Part shown: positions 26,979 to 38,276 of the stretch, one piece after another
Position numbering within the stretch: position 1 is the stretch's first letter
Layout of the letters: each line of letters opens with the position of its first letter
Source of the DNA: Arhodomonas sp052060015
GTDB lineage: Bacteria > Pseudomonadota > Gammaproteobacteria > Nitrococcales > Nitrococcaceae
Direction: 5' to 3'
Length of the DNA stretch: 64,000 nucleotides
NCBI RefSeq assembly: GCF_052060015.1
Contig: NZ_JBPODZ010000006.1
Span: 62,001 to 126,000 of the forward strand
Position numbers and translations under genes: made by a program
Notes under the pieces: model-generated
What the model saw: the letters and a program-made list of their open reading frames with translations, nothing else
What the model was told of the DNA's origin: nothing
The model's database searches: none

Positions 26979-29660
26979 ATGGCGAATACGACGATCAAGG
27001 ATTTCGCGGAAGAGGCCGGCGTTTCCGTGGACCGCCTGTTGGCCCAGCTCAAAGAGGCAGGTGTCGAGGGGCGCGGCCCCGGGTCGACGCTTACCCGTGA
27101 GGACATGACGGCGCTGTCCGGATACCTGCGCAAGGCGTCCGGAGGTGGCGCGGACGAGGATGATTCGGGGCCGCGCCAGATCACGCTCAAGCGCAAGAGC
27201 CACAGCCAGATTCGCCTGCCCGGCGGAGCCGGCGGCCGCGGCACCCGTGGCAGCACCGGCGGCCGGACGGTGAATGTGGAGGTGCGTAAGAAGCGGACCT
27301 ACGTCAAGCGCAGCGTCGTCGAGGCCGAACAGCACGAGCGCGAGCTCCGGGCCTTGGAGCAGGCCCTGGAGAGCGCCCTGGAGAAACCGGAAGAGTCTGC
27401 GCCGGTCGGGACACCCGGCGAGGCGGAGCCCCGGCAGGACGCGGCCGCTGCCACGGCGGAGGCGGGCGCGGCGGGTGGCGGGCCTGAGGAGGCTCGGGAG
27501 GCCGTGGCCGAGCAGGAGAAGCCTTCGGAGGCCGAGGCGGTCGAGGAAACCGGGGCCGGGGAAACCCGAGGCGAGGAGTCCGAGGCCCGGGAGCCTGAGG
27601 CCGAGGTGATTTCCGAGGAGGAAGCCGAGGCCGCCGAAGCGGAATCCCAGGCCGAATCCGAGGCCCAGCGGCGCAAGGAGATCGAGGAGGAAAAGGAGCG
27701 CAAGCGCCTCGAGACCGAAGCCAAGCGTGAGCGCGAGGCCGAGGAGCGTGCCGCACGGAAGGCGGCCAAGGGCAAGGGCAAGGCACGCAAGAAGGGTGCC
27801 GAGACCCGGGCCCCGGCCGGTCGGGGCCGGAAGGGCGGCCGACGGGTCGGCGGTGCCGCCGCCGAACAGCTGCAGCATGGCTTCGAGCGGCCCACCCAGC
27901 CGGTGGTCCGGGAGGTGGAGATCCCCGAGAGCATCACGGTGGGGGATCTCGCCCAGCGGATGAGCGTCAAGGCCGCGGATCTCATCAAGGAGATGATGAA
28001 GCAGGGCGTAATGGCGACGATCAACCAGGTCATCGACCAGGAGACCGCTGTGATCCTGGTCGAGGAAATGGGCCACAAGCCGAAGATCGTCAAGGAGAAT
28101 GCCGCCGAGGAAGAGATCCTCGCCCAGGTGGAGGAGCCGGAGGGCAAGCGGGTGCCGCGGGCCCCGGTGGTCACCATCATGGGCCATGTTGACCACGGCA
28201 AGACCTCGCTGCTCGATCACATCCGGCGCACCAAGGTGGCGTCCGGCGAGGCCGGCGGCATCACTCAGCACATCGGTGCCTATCACGTGACCACCGATCA
28301 GGGGATGCTGACCTTCCTCGACACCCCCGGCCATGAGGCGTTCACTGCCATGCGTGCCCGCGGTGCCCAGGTCACCGACCTGGTCATCCTGGTGGTCTCC
28401 GCCGATGACGGCGTCATGCCGCAGACCGAGGAGGCGATTAAGCACGCCCGCGCCGCCGGGGTACCGGTGGTGGTGGCGGTGAACAAGATCGACAAGCCCG
28501 GCGCGGACCCGGACCGGGTACGCCAGGAGCTGACCCAGTTCGAGGTGATCCCGGAGGAGTGGGGCGGCGAGACACAGTTCGTCAATGTCTCCGCGATCAC
28601 CGGTGAGGGCATCGACGCGCTGCTCGAGGCCCTGCTGCTGCAGGCGGAGCTCCTCGAGCTCACCGCGGTGGAGGACTGCGCGGCCAACGGGGTGGTCATC
28701 GAGTCCAGCCTGGATAAGGGCCGTGGCCCGCTGGCGACGGTGCTGGTGCGCAACGGGATCCTCCACACCGGCGACGTCATCCTCTCCGGAACCGAGTACG
28801 GACGCGCGCGCGCGCTGCTCAACGAGGCCGGCCAACGGGTGGACGAGGCGGGCCCCTCGACCCCGGTGGTGGTCCTCGGGCTCTCCGGGTTGCCGGAGGC
28901 CGGTGACGAGGTCTTTGTCCTCGAGGACGAGCGCAAGGCCCGGGAGATCGCCGAGAGCCGTCAGGAGAAGAGCCGGGAGAAGCGGCTGCAGGCCCAGAAG
29001 GCCGCGAAGATGGACGAGCTCTTCTCGCAGATGGGCGAGGGCGAGGTCAAGACCGTCAACCTGGTGATTAAGGGCGACGTCCAGGGCTCGGTGGAGGCGC
29101 TCACCCAGTCGCTGCAGAACCTCTCCAGCGACGAGGTCAAGATCAAGGTGGTCTCCAGCGGTGTCGGCGCCATCAACGAGGGCGACGTCAACCTGGCGTT
29201 GGCCTCGGAGGCGCTGCTCATTGGCTTCAATGTCCGTGCCGACGGCAAGGCACGCAAGCTCGCCGAGGAGAACCAGGTCGAGCTGCACTACTACAGCATC
29301 ATCTACGACGCCATCGACCAGCTCCGCAACGCCATCAGCGGCATGCTGGAGCCGGAGATCCGCGAGGAGATCATCGGCGTCGCGCTGGTCAAGGACGTGT
29401 TCCGCTCTTCCAAGCTGGGGCAGATCGCGGGCTGCCTGGTCGAGGAAGGGGTGGTCCGGCGCAGCAACCCCATCCGCGTGCTTCGCGACAACGTGGTCAT
29501 CTTCGAGGGGGCGCTGGAGTCGCTGCGCCGTCACAAGGACGATGTCAACGAAGTCCGGGCGGGCACCGAGTGCGGTATCGGTGTGAAGAACTACAATGAC
29601 GTCAAGATCGGCGACCAGATCGAGTGCTATGAGCGCGTGGAGATCCAGCGTGAGCTGTGA
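26979..29660 (+). CDS. infB: Translation initiation factor IF-2
   Basis: GTPase that places initiator tRNA on the 30S subunit. The 893 residues comprise an N-terminal IF2_N domain (FAEEAGVSVDRLLAQLKEAG), a long low-complexity Glu/Ala/Arg-rich linker (about 110-290), a second IF2_N-like segment, then the G domain with G1 GHVDHGKT (402-409), DTPGHEAF and NKID, and domains II to IV. The linker is very acidic then basic and is the least conserved part. It is co-operonic with nusA; its stop overlaps a possible early rbfA start. Confidence 0.97.
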   Translation: MANTTIKDFAEEAGVSVDRLLAQLKEAGVEGRGPGSTLTREDMTALSGYLRKASGGGADEDDSGPRQITLKRKSHSQIRLPGGAGGRGTRGSTGGRTVNVEVRKKRTYVKRSVVEAEQHERELRALEQALESALEKPEESAPVGTPGEAEPRQDAAAATAEAGAAGGGPEEAREAVAEQEKPSEAEAVEETGAGETRGEESEAREPEAEVISEEEAEAAEAESQAESEAQRRKEIEEEKERKRLETEAKREREAEERAARKAAKGKGKARKKGAETRAPAGRGRKGGRRVGGAAAEQLQHGFERPTQPVVREVEIPESITVGDLAQRMSVKAADLIKEMMKQGVMATINQVIDQETAVILVEEMGHKPKIVKENAAEEEILAQVEEPEGKRVPRAPVVTIMGHVDHGKTSLLDHIRRTKVASGEAGGITQHIGAYHVTTDQGMLTFLDTPGHEAFTAMRARGAQVTDLVILVVSADDGVMPQTEEAIKHARAAGVPVVVAVNKIDKPGADPDRVRQELTQFEVIPEEWGGETQFVNVSAITGEGIDALLEALLLQAELLELTAVEDCAANGVVIESSLDKGRGPLATVLVRNGILHTGDVILSGTEYGRARALLNEAGQRVDEAGPSTPVVVLGLSGLPEAGDEVFVLEDERKAREIAESRQEKSREKRLQAQKAAKMDELFSQMGEGEVKTVNLVIKGDVQGSVEALTQSLQNLSSDEVKIKVVSSGVGAINEGDVNLALASEALLIGFNVRADGKARKLAEENQVELHYYSIIYDAIDQLRNAISGMLEPEIREEIIGVALVKDVFRSSKLGQIAGCLVEEGVVRRSNPIRVLRDNVVIFEGALESLRRHKDDVNEVRAGTECGIGVKNYNDVKIGDQIECYERVEIQREL

Positions 29661-29683
29661 GCGTCCGCGCGGGGGTGTCCCCC

Positions 29684-30067
29684 ATGGCGCGTGAGTTCTC
29701 CCGGGCCCGTCGTGTCGGCGAGCAGATCCAGCGCGAGCTCGCTGAGCTCATCCGCGACGAGGTGCGTGACCCGCGGGTGGGGTCGGTAACCGTCTCCGAG
29801 GTGCAGGTCAGCCGGGACTTCGCCCATGCCAAGGTGATGGTCACGGTGCTCGGGGCGGGCGCGGAGGATTCCGCCGATGCGGTGGAGGCGCTGAATCATG
29901 CCGCCGGCTTCCTGCGCAGCCAGCTGGCGCGGCGCGTGCGCCTGCGCCAGGTGCCGGCGCTGGAGTTCCGCTACGACGAGACCTTTGACCGCGGCGCTCG
30001 TCTGTCCCGTCTCATCGATGAGGTCGCGCCGGACGATCCGGACGACGATCAGGATCGACGGGGCTGA
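29684..30067 (+). CDS. rbfA: 30S ribosome-binding factor RbfA
   Basis: KH-type factor for 16S rRNA 5' end maturation and cold adaptation. MAREFSRARRVGEQIQREL, then LIRDEVRDPRVGSVTVSEVQVSRD and DFAHAKVMVTVLG match the family. ATG 29684 gives the usual N-terminus (127 residues); a GTG at 29657 overlapping the infB stop would add nine residues and cannot be excluded. The truB ATG follows after four bases. Confidence 0.94.
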   Translation: MAREFSRARRVGEQIQRELAELIRDEVRDPRVGSVTVSEVQVSRDFAHAKVMVTVLGAGAEDSADAVEALNHAAGFLRSQLARRVRLRQVPALEFRYDETFDRGARLSRLIDEVAPDDPDDDQDRRG

Positions 30068-30071
30068 GTGC

Positions 30072-30995
30072 ATGGGCCGTAGGCGAAGGGGACGCAATGT
30101 CGACGGCATCCTCCTGCTGGACAAGCCCCGCGGGGTAACCTCCAACCAGGCCTTGCAGCGGGTACGGCGGTTGCTGGATGCCCGCAAGGCCGGGCACACC
30201 GGCAGCCTGGACCCACTGGCCACGGGCATGCTGCCGCTGTGCTTCGGCGAGGCCACTAAGGTCAGCGGCTTCCTGCTGGACGCCGACAAGCGCTATCGGG
30301 TGACCGCGCGTTTCGGTGCGGTCACGGATACCGGTGATGCCGAGGGGGCGGTGATCGAGACCCGCCCGGTCTCCGAGCTGACAGCAGAGGCCCTGGAGGC
30401 AGTGCTGCCGCGCTTTCAGGGGGACATCGAGCAGGTGCCACCCATGTACTCGGCACTCAAGCAGCAGGGTCGGCGCCTGTACGATCTCGCCCGCGAGGGT
30501 ACCGAGGTGGAGCGTCAGCCCCGCGAGGTCACCATCCATGAGCTCACCGTCGTGGACGTGGCCGGGGAGGAGGCGACATTCGAGGTGGCCTGCAGCAAGG
30601 GCACCTACGTACGCACGCTGATCGCCGATATCGGTGACGCACTGGGACCGGGGGCCCACGTCAGTGCCCTGCGCCGCACAGCCCTCGGTCCTTTCCGTGA
30701 TGTAGGCGCGCTGGTGAGCATGGATACCATGGAGGCCGCCGTGGAAGAGGGCGGGCCGCAGGCGGCCGAGGGCCTGCTGCGCCCCATGGAGGAGGCGCTC
30801 GAGGCCTGGCCGGATGTCCGCCTGGGGCGAGACCTCGCCTTCTACGTGCGCCAGGGCCAACCCGTGTGGGTGCCCCAGGCCCCGGCCTCCGGGTGGGTCC
30901 GGCTATTTGCCGATGAGGGCTTCATTGGTATGGGGGTGGTGCTGGAGGACGGGCGGATCGCGCCCAAACGGCTGATCGCGCGGCGGGCGGGCTGA
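30072..30995 (+). CDS. truB: tRNA pseudouridine-55 synthase TruB
   Basis: Forms pseudouridine 55 in the T-loop of most tRNAs. The catalytic aspartate is Asp47 in GHTGSLDPLATGMLP, preceded by LLLDKPRGVTSNQAL, and KRYRVTARFGAVTDTGDAEG follows. The C-terminal PUA-like region is present. The 307 residues match the family; the open frame extending upstream into rbfA is not coding. Fourth gene after rimP in the operon. Confidence 0.96.
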   Translation: MGRRRRGRNVDGILLLDKPRGVTSNQALQRVRRLLDARKAGHTGSLDPLATGMLPLCFGEATKVSGFLLDADKRYRVTARFGAVTDTGDAEGAVIETRPVSELTAEALEAVLPRFQGDIEQVPPMYSALKQQGRRLYDLAREGTEVERQPREVTIHELTVVDVAGEEATFEVACSKGTYVRTLIADIGDALGPGAHVSALRRTALGPFRDVGALVSMDTMEAAVEEGGPQAAEGLLRPMEEALEAWPDVRLGRDLAFYVRQGQPVWVPQAPASGWVRLFADEGFIGMGVVLEDGRIAPKRLIARRAG

Positions 30996-31011
30996 ACCGC
31001 CAGCACTTCGG

Positions 31012-31041
31012 TTGTTCCCCGTACCACGGCGGCGCTAGAAT
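31012..31041 (+). promoter_or_regulatory. Candidate promoter of rpsO-pnp
   Basis: TTGTTC (31012-31017) and TAGAAT (31036-31041) are 18 bases apart, 41 bases before the rpsO ATG. This matches the separate rpsO promoter known between truB and rpsO in E. coli. Confidence 0.6.
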
Positions 31042-31082
31042 ACGCAATCTTTCGGGAACATCGAGATAACCAGGAGCATTTG

Positions 31083-31352
31083 ATGTCTCTCACTGCCGAG
31101 CAGAAACAGGAAATCGTCAAGGACTTCGCGCGCAGCGACGGTGATACCGGCTCGCCCGAGGTGCAGGTGGCGCTGCTGACCGCACGCATCCAGCACCTGA
31201 CCCAGCATTTCCAGAGCCATAAACAGGACCACCATTCCCGGCGCGGCCTGCTCAAGCTGGTCAGCCAGCGCCGTAAGCTCCTGGACTACCTCAAGCGCAA
31301 GGACCGTTCCCGTTATCAGACGGTTGTCCAACGCCTCGGCCTACGCAAGTAA
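31083..31352 (+). CDS. rpsO: Small ribosomal subunit protein uS15
   Basis: Primary-binding 30S protein at the 16S central domain. 89 residues, exactly the family length. DTGSPEVQVALLTARIQHLT and the DHHSRRGLLKLVSQRRKLLD loop contact rRNA. CAGGAGCATTTG precedes the ATG. Together with pnp it forms the conserved rpsO-pnp unit. Confidence 0.98.
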   Translation: MSLTAEQKQEIVKDFARSDGDTGSPEVQVALLTARIQHLTQHFQSHKQDHHSRRGLLKLVSQRRKLLDYLKRKDRSRYQTVVQRLGLRK

Positions 31353-31374
31353 GCCGGAATAATCCGACCCGAAG

Positions 31375-33498
<2,124 letters not shown>

Positions 33499-33532
33499 TC
33501 CGGTGTCTGCGTCTCCGCGCCGATGGCGGATA

Positions 33533-33559
33533 AAAGGGGCCTCTTACGGCCCTTTTTTT
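33533..33559 (+). terminator. Rho-independent terminator after pnp
   Basis: AAAGGGGCC (33533-33541) pairs with GGCCCTTTT (33548-33556, one G-U pair) around a six-base loop, and the T-run reaches 33559. It ends the ribosome/RNA operon. Confidence 0.85.
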
Positions 33560-33636
33560 GTTGGTGGCTGCATGATGACGCAGCGCCGGCGGCGCCTTCG
33601 CGGGGGCGAGAGAGGCGCGCGTGTTGCGCTGCTTTA

Positions 33637-33664
33637 TTGACACCCCGTGACCCCTTTCTAGACT
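33637..33664 (+). promoter_or_regulatory. Promoter of the sugar ABC transporter
   Basis: TTGACA (33637-33642) and TAGACT (33659-33664) are separated by 16 bases, 39 bases before the ATG of the binding protein. The -10 hexamer is identical to that of the nuo promoter. Confidence 0.65.
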
Positions 33665-33703
33665 CAAGGGTACTCCTCGGGTCATTCGAAGGAGGTCACG
33701 AAA

Positions 33704-35137
33704 ATGACGAATCAACCCCGTGAGTTCCCATTAGGCCGGCACCCGGTCTTGATGACGGCACTGGCTACGTTTCTGGTTTCCGGGACCGCTTTTGCGGCGG
33801 GAGAACCGCCGGAACCGGAGTTCTCCCGCACCACCTATGGGGATATGAGCTTCCCCGAACAGTTCCCCGACGGCACCAGCATCAGCATCACCCAGTGGAG
33901 CCACTTCGTGCCCCGCTATGATGAGTGGTTCCGCGAATATGCCGAGGCCTGGGGCGAGGCGCATAACGTCGATGTGACGGTGAACTTCGTCAACATCGCC
34001 GAGGTGCCCTCGACGTTGTCCGCCTCCATTTCCGCCGGCGAGGGGGCGACGCTGTTCGAGATGAACGCCCCGCCGACGGCCTTCATCGAGGGGCTGAAGC
34101 CGCTGGCCGACGTTAATGCCGCCGCGGAGGCCGCCTTCGGTGAGCGATCCGGCACTTGCGAGCGCTCGAGTTATCTCCCGGCCAAGGAGATCTGGTACGG
34201 ATTCTGTCACGGCTGGGTCCCGGATCCGGGCGACTACCGTCGCTCGCTGTGGTCGGACGCAGGTTATCCGGAGGGGCCGGAGAGCTATGCGGATCTACGC
34301 GACGGTGGTGCCGAGATCTATGAGGAGACCGGCATCCCGGTGGCGGTGGGCATGTCCCCGGAGATCGACTCGGAGTTCTACGCCCGCGCCCTGATCTGGT
34401 CCCACGGCGGTTCCATCCAGGATGAGAACGGTAACGTCACCTTCGATTCGCCGGAGGTCCTGGAGGCGGTCGAGTACCAGAAGGAGCTGTTCGACAACGC
34501 CATGACCCCGGAGGTCTTTGCCTGGAACGCGGCCTCCAACAATCAGACCTTCATCGCGGGCCGGGCGTCGTACATCCAGAACTCCATATCCTTCTACCGC
34601 AGCGCCCAGGAGGACAACCCGGAGGTCGCCGCCGACACCGGATTCCGGCCCGGGCTGAACGGCCCCCGCGGTGACCGCAGGATGCCGGCCCACGTGTGGT
34701 TCATCCACACCATGCCGGAATATGTCACCGACGAGGACAAGATCGCGGCGGCGAAGAAGTTCATGCTGGACCTGGAGAACAATTACGCCAGCGCCAGCTA
34801 TTACTCCAAGTTCTACAACTTCCCCGCCTTCACCTCGCAGGCGCCCCAGCTCTTCGGCGATGACAGCTGGCTCGATGACGACCCCTGGGGTGCCGAGCCG
34901 CCGGATAAGCTCAAGCTCCTGCAGACCGCGGAGGACTGGACGGCCTGGCTCGGCTATCCGGGCTACGCCAACCCGGCGATCAGCGAGGTCTATCAGACCA
35001 ACCTGCTCTCGAGCATGATGGCCGACGTCGCCCGTGGCGTGAAATCGCCGGAGCAGGCGGTGGAGGATACCGCCGAGGAGATCGAGGCGATCTTCGCGAA
35101 GTGGCGGGAACGCGGCTACGTCGGCACCGGCGACTAG
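33704..35137 (+). CDS. Carbohydrate ABC transporter substrate-binding protein (family 1)
   Basis: Periplasmic receptor of a CUT1-type (MalE-like) importer. The 477-residue product has a signal peptide (hydrophobic 14-28, likely cleavage after AFA at 31) and the family pattern: ISITQWSHFVPRYDEWFREY near the start, a hinge TFIAGRASYIQN, and KLLQTAEDWTAWLGYPGYAN near the end. A strong GGAGGTCACGAAA precedes the ATG. It is markedly acidic, as in halophile exported proteins. The sugar is unknown; an osmolyte or oligosaccharide is possible but unproven. ATPase and two permeases follow. Confidence 0.9.
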   Translation: MTNQPREFPLGRHPVLMTALATFLVSGTAFAAGEPPEPEFSRTTYGDMSFPEQFPDGTSISITQWSHFVPRYDEWFREYAEAWGEAHNVDVTVNFVNIAEVPSTLSASISAGEGATLFEMNAPPTAFIEGLKPLADVNAAAEAAFGERSGTCERSSYLPAKEIWYGFCHGWVPDPGDYRRSLWSDAGYPEGPESYADLRDGGAEIYEETGIPVAVGMSPEIDSEFYARALIWSHGGSIQDENGNVTFDSPEVLEAVEYQKELFDNAMTPEVFAWNAASNNQTFIAGRASYIQNSISFYRSAQEDNPEVAADTGFRPGLNGPRGDRRMPAHVWFIHTMPEYVTDEDKIAAAKKFMLDLENNYASASYYSKFYNFPAFTSQAPQLFGDDSWLDDDPWGAEPPDKLKLLQTAEDWTAWLGYPGYANPAISEVYQTNLLSSMMADVARGVKSPEQAVEDTAEEIEAIFAKWRERGYVGTGD

Positions 35138-35168
35138 CGAGCCCCAGGCCCCGTGCCGCGGGGCCATG

Positions 35169-35210
35169 CCGGCCACGCCGGGCATGCGGAGTCATGCCCG
35201 GCGTGGCCGG
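35169..35210. repeat. Perfect 18-bp inverted repeat between binding protein and ATPase genes
   Basis: Bases 35169-35186 and 35193-35210 are exact reverse complements (core GGCCACGCCGGGCATG) with a six-base loop. In RNA this is a very stable hairpin with no T-run, located 31 bases after the binding-protein stop and 56 bases before the ATPase start. By analogy with the malE-malF region it could protect the upstream mRNA from 3' exonucleases and so raise receptor levels over permease levels (inference). Confidence 0.8.
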
Positions 35211-35266
35211 GCGGGCTGGTACGACAGGCTGAATCTGGAGTCATCCGAAAGCTGGGACAGAGCACT

Positions 35267-36322
35267 ATGGCGATACTCGAGACGCGGGCACTGGAGAAGC
35301 ACTTCGGCCGGATCCCGGCGGTTAACGGGATTGATCTGCAATCCGAGGACGGTGAGCTCCTGGCCATTCTGGGACCTTCGGGCTCGGGCAAGAGCACCCT
35401 GATGCGGATGGTCGCGGGCCTGGAGGAGCCGAGCTCCGGGGATATTCTGGTGAACGGCCGCTCCATCGTCGGTGTGCCACCGAAGCGGCGCAACGTCGCC
35501 ATGGTGTTTCAGAGCTTTGCCCTGTATCCGCACATGAGTGTGCGCGAGAACATCCGCTTCCCCCTCGTAGCCCGCAAGGTGCCGGAGGCGCAGCAGCGCG
35601 AGAAGATGGAGTGGGTGACCCGAATCCTGGCGATCGAGAATCTGCTCGACCGGCGTCCGACGCGGTTGTCGGGTGGGCAGATGCAGCGCGTCGCCCTCGC
35701 CCGGGCGCTGGTCCGGGATCCGGAGCTGTTCGTCTTCGACGAGCCGCTGTCGTCGTTGGACGCACAGATCCGGAGCCAGGCCCGCGGCGAGCTGCGCGAG
35801 CTCCATGACCGTACCCAGATCACCACGTTGTACGTGACCCACGACCAGCTCGAGGCCCTCGGCCTCGCGGACCGCGTCGCGGTGATCCACGAGGGGCGTA
35901 TCCACCAGCTGGGCACCCCGCGGGAGCTCTACGAGGATCCGGGGGATCTGTTTGTCGCCGGCTTCATCGGTGACCCGCCCATGAATCTCCTCAACCTCGG
36001 CGACACCATCCTGGGTGCCCGGCCGGAGCACCTGGTTCCCGCCGATGGGGTGGCCCCGGAGGAGATTGCCATCGAGCTCGACGTCGAGATCGAGCACCTG
36101 GAATTCCTGGGTGCGGAATGGCTGATCTACGGGGCCGTGCGCGGAGGCATGCCGGAGCATGAGGAGCGCGCGCCGCGCGTGATCGGCCGTTATCGCCAGG
36201 CCGAGCCGCCGCCCTTCGCCACCGGGGAGCGTCGCTCGTTCGCCGTTTCCACCGCCCATGCCCGCTACTTCGACGCGCGCAGTGGCGAGCGCACGCCCGC
36301 TCCGGGGGTGGTGGCCGCATGA
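35267..36322 (+). CDS. Carbohydrate ABC transporter ATP-binding protein (MalK/UgpC-like)
   Basis: Energises the importer. Walker A GPSGSGKST (36-44), Q-loop MVFQSFALYPHMSV, signature LSGGQMQRVALARAL, Walker B LFVFDEPLSSLD, and H-loop VTHDQLEAL are intact; a C-terminal TOBE regulatory domain follows (GARPEHL). ATG 35267 gives 351 residues; the in-frame upstream extension runs through the hairpin repeat and is not coding. The stop overlaps the first permease (ATGA). Confidence 0.95.
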   Translation: MAILETRALEKHFGRIPAVNGIDLQSEDGELLAILGPSGSGKSTLMRMVAGLEEPSSGDILVNGRSIVGVPPKRRNVAMVFQSFALYPHMSVRENIRFPLVARKVPEAQQREKMEWVTRILAIENLLDRRPTRLSGGQMQRVALARALVRDPELFVFDEPLSSLDAQIRSQARGELRELHDRTQITTLYVTHDQLEALGLADRVAVIHEGRIHQLGTPRELYEDPGDLFVAGFIGDPPMNLLNLGDTILGARPEHLVPADGVAPEEIAIELDVEIEHLEFLGAEWLIYGAVRGGMPEHEERAPRVIGRYRQAEPPPFATGERRSFAVSTAHARYFDARSGERTPAPGVVAA

Positions 36323-37293
36323 GTACCGTGGCGAATCCTCGGCGGCCGGACGCGCCGGCGCCCGGCGGGTTGCTGGGACGGATCGGAGAGGCCCTGGAAC
36401 GGCCGGGGGTGCTCGGTGCGGTGATGCTGGCGCCCGCGGTGCTGTACGTGGTCTTCTTCGTCGCCGTGCCCTTTTTCATGGCGATCCTGTTGAGCCTCAG
36501 CGATGCCACCGCCGGCGATCCGCGGCTGGACGAGTTCGTCGGGCTGAGCAATTTCGTGGCGGTGATGCAGCAGGGGGCCTTCTGGACTGCCCTGCGGAAC
36601 AGCCTCATCATCACCGTCGCCACCGTGGGGCTGATCGTGGTGCTGGCCACCATTGCCGTGGAGTTTCTGGCCCGGGAGTTCCGCGGCAAGCGCCTGGTGC
36701 AGGTGCTGTTCATGATGCCCTGGGCAATGCCGGTGTCGCTGGCGGCGATCACCTGGCTGTGGCTGCTGGATTCGCAGTTCAGCCCCATCGACTGGATCCT
36801 GGTGCAGATCGGGGTGCTCGGGCCGGACGGCATCCTGGGCCCGGCGCGTAACATGTACTGGCTCGGCCGCACCCATCTCGGCATCGCCGCGGTGGTGTTC
36901 ATCGACACCTGGCGCACGCTGCCGCTGGCCACTATCATCGTGCTCGCCGGGCGGTTGTCCATTCCCCGAGAGCGCCTGGAGCAGGCGGAGATCGACGGCG
37001 CGGGTTTCTTCCGCACCTTGTTCCGTATCGTCATCCCGGCGCTGGCGCCGGTGCTTATCGTCGCCATCCTGTTCACGGCATTGCTGGTGATCGGCGAGAT
37101 CTCGTCGGTGGAGCTGTTGACCCGCGGCGGGCCGGGCCATTCCACGCAGATCCTGCCGCTATGGGCCTACGAGAAGGGCATCGAAAGCGGCGACCTGGGC
37201 CAGGGGGCGGCGATCGCGCTGTTCTTATTCCCGGTGCTGTTGGCCGCCGCCATCGTGGCGTTGCGCTTCGCCTCCAAGCTGCACAAGGACTAG
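36319..37293 (+). CDS. Carbohydrate ABC transporter permease 1 (MalF-type)
   Basis: Inner-membrane permease with six predicted helices, 324 residues. The EAA loop that docks with the ATPase is EQAEIDGAGFFRTLFRIVIPAL. The N-terminal cytoplasmic tail is proline-rich. It overlaps the ATPase stop and is followed after seven bases by the second permease. Confidence 0.93.
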   Translation: MSTVANPRRPDAPAPGGLLGRIGEALERPGVLGAVMLAPAVLYVVFFVAVPFFMAILLSLSDATAGDPRLDEFVGLSNFVAVMQQGAFWTALRNSLIITVATVGLIVVLATIAVEFLAREFRGKRLVQVLFMMPWAMPVSLAAITWLWLLDSQFSPIDWILVQIGVLGPDGILGPARNMYWLGRTHLGIAAVVFIDTWRTLPLATIIVLAGRLSIPRERLEQAEIDGAGFFRTLFRIVIPALAPVLIVAILFTALLVIGEISSVELLTRGGPGHSTQILPLWAYEKGIESGDLGQGAAIALFLFPVLLAAAIVALRFASKLHKD

Positions 37294-37300
37294 GTCACCC

Positions 37301-38137
37301 ATGGCGCATCGACAGATACGCAAATCGGGGTTCTACTTCGGGGTGGTGCTGCTGGTGCTGTTCTCGGTGTTGCCGATCCTCTACGCGGTCATCACCGTGT
37401 TCAAGCAGAACTCGGAGCTCTTCGATCCGAACGCCAACCCGTTCATCTATGAACGCGGCCCCACCATCGACCACCTGGTGTTTTTGTTCACGGACACGCA
37501 GTACCCGCTGTTCCTGTGGAATTCGCTCATCATCGGGGTATGCGTGGTGGTGATCACGGTGGCGCTGGCGGTGCCAGCGGCCTATGCCCTGGCGCGGCTT
37601 ACCGGGCGCTGGGGCGAGAGCTCGGGGATGGCGATCTTCCTGGTCTATCTGGTGCCGCCGTCGCTGCTGTTTCTGCCGCTTTTCAAGATCGTGGTCAATC
37701 TGGGGCTCGCCAACACCATCTGGTCACTGGTGCTGGTGCTGCCTACGGCCACGGTGCCGTTCTGCACCTGGCTGCTGCTGGGTTTCTTCCGCTCGGTGCC
37801 CCGGGAGCTCGACGAGGCGGCACTCATCGACGGGTGCTCGCGCTTCCAGGCGTTCCGCAAGATCATCCTGCCCCAGGCCCTGCCGGGCATCGGCGCCTGC
37901 GTCGTCTTCGCCTTCTCGCTGTCGCTGGCCAACTACATCTATTCGGTGACCTTCATCAGCGAGAGCGCCTCGCGGAACTTGAGCGCAGGCGTGCCCATGG
38001 AGCTCATCCGCGGTGACGTCTACTTCTGGCCATCGTTGATGGCGGCGACCGCCATCGTGGCCATCCCGCTGGGCATCGCCTACGGCTTGCTGTTCGACTA
38101 TCTGGTCCGCGGTTTCCAGAGCGCCGAATCCGGCTGA
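37301..38137 (+). CDS. Carbohydrate ABC transporter permease 2 (MalG-type)
   Basis: Second permease, 278 residues and six predicted helices. The EAA loop is DEAALIDGCSRFQAFRKIIL, and the N-terminal SVLPILYAVITVFKQN is typical of MalG-like proteins. It is the last gene of the transporter operon; a degenerate inverted-repeat element follows rather than a T-run terminator. Confidence 0.93.
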   Translation: MAHRQIRKSGFYFGVVLLVLFSVLPILYAVITVFKQNSELFDPNANPFIYERGPTIDHLVFLFTDTQYPLFLWNSLIIGVCVVVITVALAVPAAYALARLTGRWGESSGMAIFLVYLVPPSLLFLPLFKIVVNLGLANTIWSLVLVLPTATVPFCTWLLLGFFRSVPRELDEAALIDGCSRFQAFRKIILPQALPGIGACVVFAFSLSLANYIYSVTFISESASRNLSAGVPMELIRGDVYFWPSLMAATAIVAIPLGIAYGLLFDYLVRGFQSAESG

Positions 38138-38157
38138 CAGGTGGGGGAAAGGGAGGA

Positions 38158-38260
38158 AGCCACGGATAAACGCGGATGCACGGGGTGGGGGTAGTGCTTG
38201 GATGGGGGACGGCGGTGGATGGGTTCCGGAATCCTCGCCCATCGGTGTTCACCCGTGGCC
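38158..38260. repeat. Degenerate inverted-repeat element (CCACGGATNAACNCGGATG family), copy A
   Basis: The left arm AGCCACGGATAAACGCGGATG (38158-38178) matches the reverse complement of 38240-38260 at about 17 of 21 positions. The same motif family recurs at 44284-44360. It lies between the last permease gene and the 3' end of imuB. Confidence 0.6.
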
Positions 38261-38276
38261 TTCGACTTTGGCGTGA

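Noticed and set aside
26556..29534. A 992-codon open frame antisense to infB and nusA
   Set aside because: Low-complexity product with no recognisable domain; the sense strand encodes NusA and IF-2 throughout.
33643..33700. Operator palindrome around ACCCCTTTCTAGACTCAAGGGT
   Set aside because: Only the outer four bases pair reliably; the rest is a promoter -10 region.
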